Below, one piece after another: positions 1-7,117 of a stretch of DNA of 9,756 nucleotides; the first letter of the stretch is position 1, and every line of letters begins with the position of its first letter. Source of the DNA: Candidatus Omnitrophota bacterium (GTDB lineage: Bacteria; Omnitrophota; Gorgyraeia; 2-01-FULL-45-10). A model generated the notes under the pieces. That model was given only the letters and a program-made list of their open reading frames with translations, was not told where the DNA came from and made no database searches. The stretch lies in the NCBI GenBank assembly GCA_028716065.1, contig JAQUQN010000003.1, forward strand, positions 26,256 to 36,011. The letters run 5' to 3'. Position numbers and translations under genes: made by a program.

Positions 1-1
1 G

Positions 2-1432
2 AAGAAAGCGGACCTCGCCGGAACCTGGTATCCAGGATCGAAACGGGCCCTGAGCTCTTCCCTCGAAAAGTATCTCAAAGAAGCCGATCCCAAAAAGATA
101 GACGGAAGGATTTTCGCTATTCTATCGCCTCACGCCGGTTATGAATTTTCAGCGCCAGTAGCCGCATATGGGTTCAAGGCGGCGCAAAACCAGGACGTGA
201 AGACCGTCATCCTGATAGGTTTCAGCCACCGGCAATATTTCGACGGAATTTCCGTTTACAATCAAGGTGCGTTCTCCACTCCGCTGGGCGATATCCGGGT
301 CGATGAGAAATTGGCCGACGATATAATCTCGCGAAATCCGCGAATAAGTTATAATCCCGCTCTCTTCAAGGATGAAAATTCGGTGGAGATGCAGATACCC
401 TTCATTCAATACGTCTTTAAAGACGCGAAGATAGTTCCCATAGCGTTCGGTAACCAGTCTTACGGCGATGCTGTCATTCTGGCAGACGCACTGGCCGCTG
501 CCCTGAAAGACAGGGAAGACTACCTGATAGTAGCGAGCACCGACATGTCGCATTTTCACCGGTACGAAGAAGCGAATGAGATCGACAGGCGTGCCATCAA
601 GCTGCTTGAAGAGGTGAAGGCGAAAGAGCTGTATGACGAAGCCCAACTCGGCATATGCGAACTTTGCGGAATAATGCCCATCACGGCGACTTTATTGGCG
701 GCTGAAAAGATGGGTTACGATAAGGTCGAAATCTTGAAATACGCCAATTCGGGCGATACGTATCCCATGGGCGGCAGGTCCAGGGTGGTAGGATATCTTA
801 GCGCGGCGATATATAAAGATGGCTTTCAGTCTTCAGCTGTCAGCTTTCAGCAAAAAGAAGAAAGAAAAAAGGAGTCGGACATGCTAAACGACACCCAGAA
901 GAAGAGGTTACTTCTGATAGCGAGAGAGTCGATAACCAGTTTTGTGAAGGATGGAAAACGGATGCAGTTCACTGAAAAAGACCCGATCCTGAATGAACCG
1001 ATGGGCGCCTTCGTAACACTGCACGAGAACGGCGAATTGAGAGGCTGTATAGGTAACATGATAGGCAAAGGGCCCTTGTATCAGACCGTGGCCAGCATGG
1101 CCATAGAGGCAGCTACGGGTGATCCCAGATTCTCCCGCCTTACTCCTCAGGAGATAGATAAGATCGACATAGAGATATCCGTATTGTCTCCCTTGAAAAA
1201 AGTCTCAAATTATACCGAGGTCAAGATCCCGGGCCATGGTGTACTCGTGAGGCGGGGCTTCATGAGCGGCGTCTACCTGCCTCAGGTAGCGGATGAGACC
1301 GGTTGGAACAGGGATGAGTTCCTGACGAGCCTCTGCGGCCACAAGGCAGGCCTTGCCCCGGATGCCTGGAAAGACCCCGCCACCGAAATTTATGTATTTA
1401 GCGCGGAGGTTTTCGGAGAGAAGGGTAAATGA
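2..1432 (+). CDS. Memo-AMMECR1 fusion protein (AmmeMemoRadiSam components B and A), 5' partial
   Basis: The frame is open from the window edge, so the start codon lies upstream; 476 residues are visible. Numbering is from base 2. Residues 1 to about 275 form a Memo domain: an AGTWYPG-type N-terminus, SPHAGY (His44), GFSH (His76), STDMSHFHRY, and CELCG (Cys222). These correspond to the His/His/Cys metal-site positions of human MEMO1. NSGDT and VVGYLS close the domain. A low-complexity linker follows, then an AMMECR1 domain from about residue 294, with the hallmark LRGCIG, DPRFSRL and a GVYLPQVA segment. Both families co-occur with a radical SAM protein in the AmmeMemoRadiSam system, whose biochemical role is unsettled; that partner is not in this window. 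The stop overlaps the rsmE start by 4 bp, which suggests coupled translation. A GTG at 197 is internal to the Memo domain and is not a credible start. The linker carries a 7-bp tandem repeat and an internal ribosome binding site. Confidence 0.88.
   Translation, partial: KKADLAGTWYPGSKRALSSSLEKYLKEADPKKIDGRIFAILSPHAGYEFSAPVAAYGFKAAQNQDVKTVILIGFSHRQYFDGISVYNQGAFSTPLGDIRVDEKLADDIISRNPRISYNPALFKDENSVEMQIPFIQYVFKDAKIVPIAFGNQSYGDAVILADALAAALKDREDYLIVASTDMSHFHRYEEANEIDRRAIKLLEEVKAKELYDEAQLGICELCGIMPITATLLAAEKMGYDKVEILKYANSGDTYPMGGRSRVVGYLSAAIYKDGFQSSAVSFQQKEERKKESDMLNDTQKKRLLLIARESITSFVKDGKRMQFTEKDPILNEPMGAFVTLHENGELRGCIGNMIGKGPLYQTVASMAIEAATGDPRFSRLTPQEIDKIDIEISVLSPLKKVSNYTEVKIPGHGVLVRRGFMSGVYLPQVADETGWNRDEFLTSLCGHKAGLAPDAWKDPATEIYVFSAEVFGEKGK
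822..849 (+). repeat. Degenerate 7-bp tandem repeat in the domain linker
   Basis: Four consecutive heptamers are visible: GCTTTCA, GTCTTCA, GCTGTCA, GCTTTCA, followed by GC. They are read in frame as part of the linker between the Memo and AMMECR1 domains (FQSSAVSFQQ). An A-rich stretch encoding Lys and Glu follows. The tract looks like intergenic repeat DNA that is now translated. Confidence 0.75.
868..883 (+). promoter_or_regulatory. Internal ribosome binding site and possible second start for AMMECR1
   Basis: AAAGGAG (868-874) lies six bases before an in-frame ATG (881) at exactly the first residue of the AMMECR1 domain (MLNDTQKKR). A separate AMMECR1 polypeptide of about 183 residues could be made as well as the fusion. 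Alternatively, this is a relic of two formerly separate genes. That the site is used is an inference. Confidence 0.45.
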
Positions 1433-2160
1433 GCAGATTTTTTGTACCTAAACAGGCCGTAAAAGGAAACCGGATTTTAATAAGCGGCAGTGAGGCGCAT
1501 CACATACTGGACGTGATGCGCTTAAAAGTTTTGGACAAGGTCGTGGCGTTTGATGGTACGGGTAAAGAGTATGTAGGGTTTATCAAGGATGTTAAAAGGA
1601 AATCTCTTGTAGTGGAGGTAGTCGAAACGCGCAGCCCCTTATCTAAAACCGCCTCCAGGATAACGTTGATTCAGGCCATACCCAAGAAGGACAAGATGGA
1701 CTATATAGTGGAGAAGGCCACAGAGTTGGGCGTAGACACTGTTTTGCCAGTAATGACGAAAAGAACGATCGTACGCTGGGATGAGCGGAAGAGCATTTCG
1801 AACGTATCCAGATGGAAGAGGATAGCCCTTGAGGCATCAAAACAATGCGGCAGACGCGATATACCGAGGATAGGCGATGTGAAAGATTTCGAGGAGGCGC
1901 TCAAAAATTCCAGCGAATATGACCTGGCCATCATAGCCGCCTTGACCGAAGAGAGATCGGGGCTAAAAGATGCCCTGAAGGGTTTTGGCGGCGGAAAGAT
2001 AGCGATAGCCATAGGACCCGAAGGTGATTTTACACCCGGCGAGGTAGGATCGGCCATAGAAAATAATTTTAAGCCCGTGAGCCTCGGGTCCAGGGTTTTA
2101 AAGAGCGACACGGCCGCTGTGGCGGCGCTGTCGATATTAAATTATGAATTCACAGAATAG
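1429..2160 (+). CDS. rsmE: 16S rRNA (uracil-1498-N3)-methyltransferase RsmE
   Basis: This 243-residue SPOUT-class enzyme uses S-adenosylmethionine to methylate N3 of U1498 (E. coli numbering) in 16S rRNA. Residues 1 to about 70 form the PUA-like RNA-binding part (SRFFVP..., EAHHILDVMRLK). From about 78 on is the trefoil-knot methyltransferase: LIQAIPKKDKMDYIVEKATELGV, EASKQCGRRDIP (135-146), the cofactor loop IGPEGDFTPGE (195-205) and SLGSRVLKSDTAAVAAL (218-234). The last motif is more often LGxRILRTETA; here K-S-D replaces R-T-E, a mild divergence. Length is typical. The ATG overlaps the preceding stop (ATGA), with a GAAGGG ribosome binding site just upstream. Its last 17 bases overlap mtaB, so these genes are probably co-translated. 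Confidence 0.95.
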   Translation: MSRFFVPKQAVKGNRILISGSEAHHILDVMRLKVLDKVVAFDGTGKEYVGFIKDVKRKSLVVEVVETRSPLSKTASRITLIQAIPKKDKMDYIVEKATELGVDTVLPVMTKRTIVRWDERKSISNVSRWKRIALEASKQCGRRDIPRIGDVKDFEEALKNSSEYDLAIIAALTEERSGLKDALKGFGGGKIAIAIGPEGDFTPGEVGSAIENNFKPVSLGSRVLKSDTAAVAALSILNYEFTE

Positions 2161-3475
2161 CACTTCAAAGAGATTCTTCATAAAGACGCTCGGCTGTAAG
2201 GTGAACCAGTATGAATCCCAGGCGATGAGGGAGATACTGGAAAGGTCTGGTTTTAAAGAGTGCCTGGCGGAAGATATCGCCGACCTATATATAGTAAATA
2301 CATGTACCGTGACCGCAGATGCCGATAAGGAGTCGCGCCGCATTATCTCCGCGATGCACAGATCGAATCCGGCCGCGAAGATAGCGGTCACCGGATGTTA
2401 TGTAGAGAAAAATTCCGAGGAAATTTCATCCCTGCCCGGTGTCGCCCACATAATTAAAAATAGCGACAAGAACAGGATAGCGGAGATATTAAACGATGCG
2501 TCAAAGCGTCAAAGTGTCAAGGTGTCAAAGGATATACTTAAAATTACCGGTTTCAAAGACCATACGAAGGCGTTCGTAAAGATACAGGATGGGTGCGAAA
2601 ATTTTTGCTCCTACTGCAAGGTTCCGCTCGTAAGAAGCAGTTTGCAATCCAAGCCGATAAGGGATACGGTAGATGAAGTCAGGGCCCTGGTCGACAAGGG
2701 ATTCAAGGAGATAATCCTTACCGGAATTTGTCTCGGAGCATGGGGCAAGGACCTGCCTTCGAACGCCATTGCCAAAGAGATGGGTATCAAGGGCACGGAC
2801 CTGACGGACGTTTTAAATGAATTGAATAAGATGGACGGGGATTTCAGGATACGCTTGAGTTCCATCGAACCGGCGTATGTTACCCATGAGCTTATAGATT
2901 GTATCGCCAGGAGCAGAAAGATATGCAGACATCTCCATGTACCCCTTCAATCCGGAGATGATGAAATACTCAGGAAGATGAACAGGCCCTATACGGTCGA
3001 AGAATACGCTACCAAGATCGAGATGGTAAGGCGCGCATTCGAGGGAATAGCCATCACTACCGACATACTTGTAGGTTTTCCCGGAGAAACGGACCGGAAT
3101 TTTAAAAATACCGTAGATTTTGTGAAGAGGCTTCTGCCGTCAAGGACGCACATATTCACCTTCAGTAAAAGAGAGGGGACGGCGGCCTTCAACATGCCGC
3201 AAGAGATAGGACCCGATATCGTGAAAACTCGCCATTACCAGCTCAAAGTCGCATGCCTTGGATCCTCCTACCTCTACAGAAACCTTTTTTCAGGCAGGTC
3301 GGTGAATGTGCTCGTGGAGTCAAGAAGGGATAAAAACTCCGGCCTGCTCACAGGTTATTCGGATAATTATATAAAGGTCCTCTTTGACGGCCCTGACGAC
3401 CTGAAGGGCAATATAGTACCGGTCAGGATAGAGGAGACAAGCCTCTTGTATACATACGGAGTTTATGAAGGGTGA
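2144..3475 (+). CDS. mtaB: tRNA (N6-threonylcarbamoyladenosine-37) methylthiotransferase MtaB
   Basis: This 443-residue radical SAM enzyme of the MiaB/RimO/MtaB family would convert t6A37 of tRNA to ms2t6A. The N-terminal methylthiotransferase domain has TLGCKVNQYES (Cys18), NTCTVT (Cys54) and TGC (Cys85), ligands of the auxiliary 4Fe-4S cluster. The radical SAM motif is CENFCSYC (Cys151, 155, 158). A TRAM domain occupies about 380-443. TLGCKVNQYES and NTCTVTADADKESRR resemble MtaB more than MiaB or RimO. After the radical SAM cysteines the family usually has P-x-x-R-G-x-x-R-S-R, but here it reads PLVRSSLQSKP, so the usual RG is lost. The inter-domain linker (about 119-130) is encoded by an 8-bp tandem repeat. 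The ATG lies within rsmE, and I see no ribosome binding site, so expression probably depends on coupling. Confidence 0.92.
   Translation: MNSQNSTSKRFFIKTLGCKVNQYESQAMREILERSGFKECLAEDIADLYIVNTCTVTADADKESRRIISAMHRSNPAAKIAVTGCYVEKNSEEISSLPGVAHIIKNSDKNRIAEILNDASKRQSVKVSKDILKITGFKDHTKAFVKIQDGCENFCSYCKVPLVRSSLQSKPIRDTVDEVRALVDKGFKEIILTGICLGAWGKDLPSNAIAKEMGIKGTDLTDVLNELNKMDGDFRIRLSSIEPAYVTHELIDCIARSRKICRHLHVPLQSGDDEILRKMNRPYTVEEYATKIEMVRRAFEGIAITTDILVGFPGETDRNFKNTVDFVKRLLPSRTHIFTFSKREGTAAFNMPQEIGPDIVKTRHYQLKVACLGSSYLYRNLFSGRSVNVLVESRRDKNSGLLTGYSDNYIKVLFDGPDDLKGNIVPVRIEETSLLYTYGVYEG
2500..2531 (+). repeat. 8-bp tandem repeat inside mtaB
   Basis: Four octamers are visible: GTCAAAGC, GTCAAAGT, GTCAAGGT, GTCAAAGG. 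Three copies make 24 bp, so gain or loss of three units keeps the frame. The tract encodes SKRQSVKVSKD in the linker between the N-terminal methylthiotransferase domain and the radical SAM domain, a place where length variation should be tolerated. Confidence 0.8.
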
Positions 3476-3487
3476 GATAAAAATATC

Positions 3488-3515
3488 TTGACAAAAACGG
3501 CATTCTCGTTAAAAT
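3488..3515 (+). promoter_or_regulatory. Sigma-70-type promoter of the fab/acyl-CoA dehydrogenase cluster
   Basis: TTGACA (3488-3493, perfect -35) is followed after 16 bp by TAAAAT (3510-3515, five of six matches to TATAAT). Transcription would begin near 3522, giving a leader of about 55 bases before the fabG ATG at 3576. A small inverted repeat, AGATA-aaaa-TATCT (3475-3488), abuts the -35 box and could be a weak operator or just AT-rich sequence. TCCGC (3530-3534) can pair with GCGGA (3554-3558) in the leader. Confidence 0.7.
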
Positions 3516-3575
3516 ATGCCTAAAGTTTATCCGCTTCGCAAAGAAACGTGTAGGCGGAGGCAGGGAAAGGAAGAG

Positions 3576-4316
3576 ATGAATCTAAACGGGAAGACCGCGC
3601 TCATCACGGGCGGAGCAAGAGGCATAGGCAGAGAGATAGCTGCAACACTTGCAAAGGCAGGAGCGGATATAGCTATTTGTGATGTTAATGCTGAAACTCT
3701 TGAAAGCGCCAGGGCCGATATGGAGAAGCTGGGCCGGACGGTCTTCACGGGGGTCGTGGACGTTACCAGGCCCGACCAGGTCGATTCCTTCGTCCAAAAA
3801 ACGCTTGACAAATTTAAAAAAATCGATATACTTGTAAACAATGCCGGCATAACAAGAGACGGACTCGTGGTAAGGATGTCCGAAGCCGATTGGGACATGG
3901 TCTTGAACGTAAACCTGAAAGGCGCGTTCAATTTCATAAAGGCGTTGTCCAAGATAATGATGAAACAGCGTGACGGCAGGATAGTGAACATCGCTTCTAT
4001 AATAGGTATAATGGGAAACGCCGGTCAGGCAAACTACGCCGCTTCAAAGGGCGGCCTGATCGCTTTGACAAAATCGGTTGCCAAGGAGCTGGCCTCGAGA
4101 AACGTTAGGGTAAACGCCGTTGCTCCGGGTTTTATCCAGACAGAGATGACGGCCAAGCTTTCGGATGAAGTCAAGACAGAGATGCTTAAGTTCATTCCGT
4201 TGAACAAGCTTGGTTCCGTGCAGGATGTGGCAAACCTCGTATTATTTTTGGTCAGCGACGATTCCGCTTATATAACCGGACAAGTTGTCCAGGTCGATGG
4301 CGGAATGGTTATGTAA
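3576..4316 (+). CDS. fabG: 3-oxoacyl-[acyl-carrier-protein] reductase FabG
   Basis: This NADPH-dependent short-chain dehydrogenase reduces 3-oxoacyl-ACP to 3-hydroxyacyl-ACP in type II fatty acid synthesis. From ATG 3576 it has 246 residues, the usual FabG length. The Rossmann motif TGGARGIG lies near the N-terminus. NNAG is present, the catalytic serine is in IVNIAS, and the YxxxK pair is in NYAASKGG. VNAVAPGFIQTEMT and a C-terminal GQVVQVDGGMVM complete the family pattern. A longer in-frame ATG at 3516 exists, but it falls between the -10 box and the expected transcription start, and it adds a basic extension not seen in FabG. ATG 3576 follows AAGGAAG. As first gene after the promoter it appears to lead the operon with acpP and fabF. 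Other SDR reductases are possible, but the neighbours favour FabG. Confidence 0.93.
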   Translation: MNLNGKTALITGGARGIGREIAATLAKAGADIAICDVNAETLESARADMEKLGRTVFTGVVDVTRPDQVDSFVQKTLDKFKKIDILVNNAGITRDGLVVRMSEADWDMVLNVNLKGAFNFIKALSKIMMKQRDGRIVNIASIIGIMGNAGQANYAASKGGLIALTKSVAKELASRNVRVNAVAPGFIQTEMTAKLSDEVKTEMLKFIPLNKLGSVQDVANLVLFLVSDDSAYITGQVVQVDGGMVM

Positions 4317-4375
4317 AAATGGCTTTTGGTTTTTAACCTTAAGGATAAGGGCTAAAAGCTACAAAAGGAGGTAAA
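4317..4375 (+). promoter_or_regulatory. fabG-acpP spacer with imperfect hairpin and strong ribosome binding site
   Basis: GCTTTT (4322-4327) and AAAAGC (4354-4359) are complementary and enclose GGTTTTTAACC and the palindrome CCTTAAGG. A near-perfect Shine-Dalgarno, AAGGAGGT (4365-4372), sits before acpP, the strongest in the window. This fits the high demand for acyl carrier protein. Whether the hairpin protects or attenuates the transcript cannot be told from sequence. Confidence 0.5.
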
Positions 4376-4615
4376 ATGGCCGTATCGCAAGATAAGATAA
4401 GGCAGATTATAGCGGACCAGCTTGGAGTCAAGAAAGAAGAAGTGACCGACAGCGCCAAATTCGTAGATGACCTGGGCGCTGATTCTTTGGATACAGTCGA
4501 GCTCGTCATGGCCCTGGAAGAAGAGTTCGGCATAGAGATACCTGATGAGGAAGCCGAGAAGCTCGCGACAGTCGGAGACGCCCTCAGGTATATCGAAGAG
4601 AAGGCCGGCAAGTAA
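4376..4615 (+). CDS. acpP: Acyl carrier protein
   Basis: This 79-residue acidic protein carries the growing acyl chain on a 4'-phosphopantetheine arm. The attachment site is Ser37 in GADSLDTVEL. Flanking features are typical: KIRQIIADQLGV at the start, KFVDDLGADSLD, then ALEEEFGIEIPDEEAEKLATVGD and YIEEKAG. Size and composition match housekeeping AcpP rather than a polyketide-type carrier. It sits between fabG and fabF, the common order in bacterial fab clusters, with only 9 bases before fabF. The acyl carrier protein synthase needed to load the arm is not in the window. Confidence 0.97.
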   Translation: MAVSQDKIRQIIADQLGVKKEEVTDSAKFVDDLGADSLDTVELVMALEEEFGIEIPDEEAEKLATVGDALRYIEEKAGK

Positions 4616-4624
4616 AAGTTTATA

Positions 4625-5881
4625 ATGTCTAAGAAAAGACGTGTCGTCGTAACCGGCCTTGGCGTAGTATCTCCCATAGGAAACAACGTTGAGGTATTTT
4701 GGAAATCCGTTCTCGAAGGTAAAAGCGGTGTAAAACGCTTAGCCCGGTTTGATCCTGCCCACTTTACTTCCAAGATAGCCGCGGAAGTCAAAGATTTTAA
4801 TTCCTCCATGTTTTTATCGGCAAAAGAGATAAAGCGGATGGACCGCTTTACCCAGTTTGCCGTTGTCGCCGCAAAAGAAGCCCTTGCTAATTCCAAACTG
4901 GATCTTGATAAAGAGGACAGGGACAGGATAGGCGTATTTGTCGGTTCAGGTATAGGAGGCCTTCATATAATCGAGGCCGAACATACTCAATATCTTAAGT
5001 TAGGTCCGGAAAAGGGCCCTGGAAGGATATCGCCGTTCCTGATACCCATGCTCATAGTAAACATGGCTTCAGGCCAGATATCCATAATGTTCGGGGTCAA
5101 GGGTCCGAACTCAGCGGTCGCCACGGCCTGTGCCACAGGCAATCATGCCATAGGCGATGCTTTCAGGATCATACAGAGGGATGAGGCAGACATCATGTTC
5201 AGCGGAGGCGCGGAAGCGGCTATCACTCCTATGGGTTTCGGAGGTTTTTGCGCTTTAAAAGCCCTGTCGACCAGGAACGACGAACCGGAAAAGGCATCAA
5301 GGCCGTTCGACAAGAATAGGGACGGGTTCGTGATAGGAGAAGGTTCCGGGATAGTCATACTCGAAGAGATGGAACATGCCATGAAACGTAACGCCCCCAT
5401 ATATTGTGAATTAATAGGATACGGAATGAGCGGAGACGCTTATCACATGACCGCACCCGACCCTAAAGGCGACGGCGGAGCCCGTTGCATGCGTGCCTCT
5501 CTTAAAGACGCGGGCGTGAAGCTCGAAGAGGTGAATTATATCAATGCGCATGGTACTTCTACTATATATAATGATAAAATCGAAACGCTGGCCATAAAAA
5601 ATGTCTTCGGCCCTCATGCGAAGAAACTGGCCATCAGTTCCACGAAATCGGTAATGGGCCACCTGCTGGGCGCGGCCGGCGGCGTCGAGATGGTCGTATG
5701 CGCCCTGAGCATCAAGAACGGTATCGTGCCACCGACCATAAATTACGAGACGCCTGACCCTGACTGTGACCTGGATTACGTGCCGAACAAGCCGCGCGGA
5801 GCTAAGGTGAACATCGCCATGTCGAACGCGCTGGGTTTCGGCGGCCATAATGCCACGCTCGTCACAAGAAAATTCACGTAA
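4625..5881 (+). CDS. fabF: 3-oxoacyl-[acyl-carrier-protein] synthase II FabF
   Basis: This 418-residue condensing enzyme extends acyl-ACP with malonyl-ACP. The Cys-His-His triad is visible: Cys169 in VATACATGNHAIGDA, His309 in NAHGTSTIYND, and His346 in KSVMGHLLGAAG (with Lys341). The N-terminus, RRVVVTGLGVVSPIGN, and the gatekeeper region, NALGFGGHNA, are typical. Where FabF often reads HGTSTPxND, this one has HGTSTIYND, a small departure. Length matches FabF (about 410-420), not FabH or FabB. The start lies 9 bases after acpP with no clear ribosome binding site, so coupling to acpP is likely. Malonyl-CoA:ACP transacylase, dehydratase and enoyl reductase genes are absent here. Confidence 0.96.
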   Translation: MSKKRRVVVTGLGVVSPIGNNVEVFWKSVLEGKSGVKRLARFDPAHFTSKIAAEVKDFNSSMFLSAKEIKRMDRFTQFAVVAAKEALANSKLDLDKEDRDRIGVFVGSGIGGLHIIEAEHTQYLKLGPEKGPGRISPFLIPMLIVNMASGQISIMFGVKGPNSAVATACATGNHAIGDAFRIIQRDEADIMFSGGAEAAITPMGFGGFCALKALSTRNDEPEKASRPFDKNRDGFVIGEGSGIVILEEMEHAMKRNAPIYCELIGYGMSGDAYHMTAPDPKGDGGARCMRASLKDAGVKLEEVNYINAHGTSTIYNDKIETLAIKNVFGPHAKKLAISSTKSVMGHLLGAAGGVEMVVCALSIKNGIVPPTINYETPDPDCDLDYVPNKPRGAKVNIAMSNALGFGGHNATLVTRKFT

Positions 5882-5887
5882 ATAAAA

Positions 5888-5944
5888 GGTTAAGGTTCAG
5901 AATAAGGTTAAGATTATGCCTCAACCTCGACCTTGACCTCAACC
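5888..5944 (+). repeat. Hexamer-repeat inverted repeat between fabF and the dehydrogenase
   Basis: The left arm (5888-5912) is built from GGTTAA-like hexamers. The right arm (5920-5944) is CTCAAC, CTCGAC, CTTGAC, CTCAAC plus C. The arms pair as an imperfect 25-bp stem (about 17 Watson-Crick pairs, two or so wobble pairs) with a 7-base loop, ATTATGC. There is no T-tract, so it is not a classical terminator. It may be an mRNA processing or stability structure between the fab genes and the redox genes. Confidence 0.7.
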
Positions 5945-5962
5945 CTAAATGAGGAGTGCACT

Positions 5963-7117
5963 ATGGATTATCTATTCACTGAACAGCAGATAATGATAAG
6001 GGACCTGGCGCGCCAGATAGCGAAGGATAAGATCAGGCCCGTAGCAGCGAAGTATGACGAGAGCGAGGAATTTGCCTGGGAGATAATGAAGGTCCTCTCT
6101 GACAGTGACATATTCGGCATATATATACCAGAGGCCTACGGGGGGCTCGGAGGCGGCGTAATGGATATGTGTATCGTCGCCGAGGAGCTGTCGAAGGCGT
6201 GCGGCGCCATAGCGCTTGGATTTGCCGGAACAGCGCTGGGGACATTTCCCATACTACTTTACGGCAGCGACGAACAGAAGAAGAGATACCTTCCGGATAT
6301 CGCGAAGGGGAAGCGCCTGGCGGCATTTTGTATAACCGAGGCGGAGGCGGGCTCCGATGCCGGCAGCATAAAGACCACGGCCAGAAAAGACGGCGACTAT
6401 TATATATTGAATGGTACGAAGCAGTGGATAACGAATGCCGGCGAGGCAGAGGTCTATACCGTGATCGCGATGACGGACAAGACAAAAGGCGCGCGCGGGG
6501 CGAGCGCTTTTATAGTGGAGAAGGGCATGAAAGGCGTGGAATTCGGCAAGAAAGAGAAGAAGCTGGGTATCCGCGCCTCGGCCACGAGAGAAGTCATATT
6601 CACGGATTGCAAGATCCCCAAACAGAACCTCATTTCGAAAGAAGGCATGGGTTTTATAGTCGCGATGAAGACCTTCGACAGTTCCAGGCCGGGCGTTGCG
6701 GCGCAGGCCGTAGGCATAGCGCAGGGCGCACTGGATCACGCTATAGAATATTCCCGTAAACGAGTGCAGTTCGGCCAGCCGATATCGAGTTTCCAGGCAA
6801 TACAGCACATGCTTGCCGACATGGCCACGCAGGTCGAAGCGGCGCGCTCTCTTGTCTACGCGACCGCGCGGATGGTCGATGCGGGCGCCAAGGGCGTGGC
6901 GAAGGAGTCAGCGATGGCTAAGCTCTTCGCCAGCGACGTTGCGATGAAGGTGGCTGTAGACGCCGTCCAGATATTCGGCGGATACGGCTACATGAGGGAT
7001 TATCCGGTAGAGAAGTACATGCGCGACGCCAAGATAACGCAGATATACGAAGGCACGAACCAGATACAGCGCAACATCATCGCCGCGAATCTTATTAAGG
7101 AAAGCATCAAGGCGTAA
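5963..7117 (+). CDS. Acyl-CoA dehydrogenase family flavoprotein (ETF-linked; possible enoyl-CoA reductase)
   Basis: This 384-residue FAD enzyme has the standard acyl-CoA dehydrogenase fold: an N-terminal helical domain (YLFTEQQIMIRDLARQIA), the middle beta domain (AFCITEAEAGSDAGS; YILNGTKQWITNAG) and a C-terminal helical domain (RVQFGQPISSFQAIQHMLADMA; QIFGGYGYMRDYPVEKYMRD). The catalytic base is Glu363 in IYEGTNQIQRN, the position used by short- and medium-chain enzymes. TEAEAGSD replaces the commoner TEPxAGSD. I chose ATG 5963, preceded by GAGGAG (5951-5956); a TTG at 5933 would begin inside the right arm of the hexamer repeat. The stop overlaps etfB by one base. With the ferredoxin-type EtfA downstream, the trio resembles Bcd-EtfAB or CarCDE, where the enzyme runs as an enoyl-CoA reductase. 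Substrate cannot be read from sequence. Confidence 0.9.
   Translation: MDYLFTEQQIMIRDLARQIAKDKIRPVAAKYDESEEFAWEIMKVLSDSDIFGIYIPEAYGGLGGGVMDMCIVAEELSKACGAIALGFAGTALGTFPILLYGSDEQKKRYLPDIAKGKRLAAFCITEAEAGSDAGSIKTTARKDGDYYILNGTKQWITNAGEAEVYTVIAMTDKTKGARGASAFIVEKGMKGVEFGKKEKKLGIRASATREVIFTDCKIPKQNLISKEGMGFIVAMKTFDSSRPGVAAQAVGIAQGALDHAIEYSRKRVQFGQPISSFQAIQHMLADMATQVEAARSLVYATARMVDAGAKGVAKESAMAKLFASDVAMKVAVDAVQIFGGYGYMRDYPVEKYMRDAKITQIYEGTNQIQRNIIAANLIKESIKA

Noticed and set aside
3516..3575. Longer FabG reading from ATG 3516
   Set aside because: The ATG lies next to the -10 box, upstream of the likely transcription start, and adds 20 atypical residues; ATG 3576 gives the usual FabG length with a ribosome binding site.
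4339..4896. Long - strand reading frames, such as this one and 6254-6808, 5411-5848 and 3527-3991
   Set aside because: They lie opposite strongly conserved genes, have no recognisable domains, and show composition expected of antisense shadows.
5933..5962. TTG start for the acyl-CoA dehydrogenase
   Set aside because: It begins inside the hexamer repeat and lacks a ribosome binding site; ATG 5963 has GAGGAG six bases upstream and a family-like N-terminus.
6169..6759. 196-residue + strand frame within the dehydrogenase
   Set aside because: Arg/Gly-rich out-of-frame translation of a conserved gene; no family resemblance.
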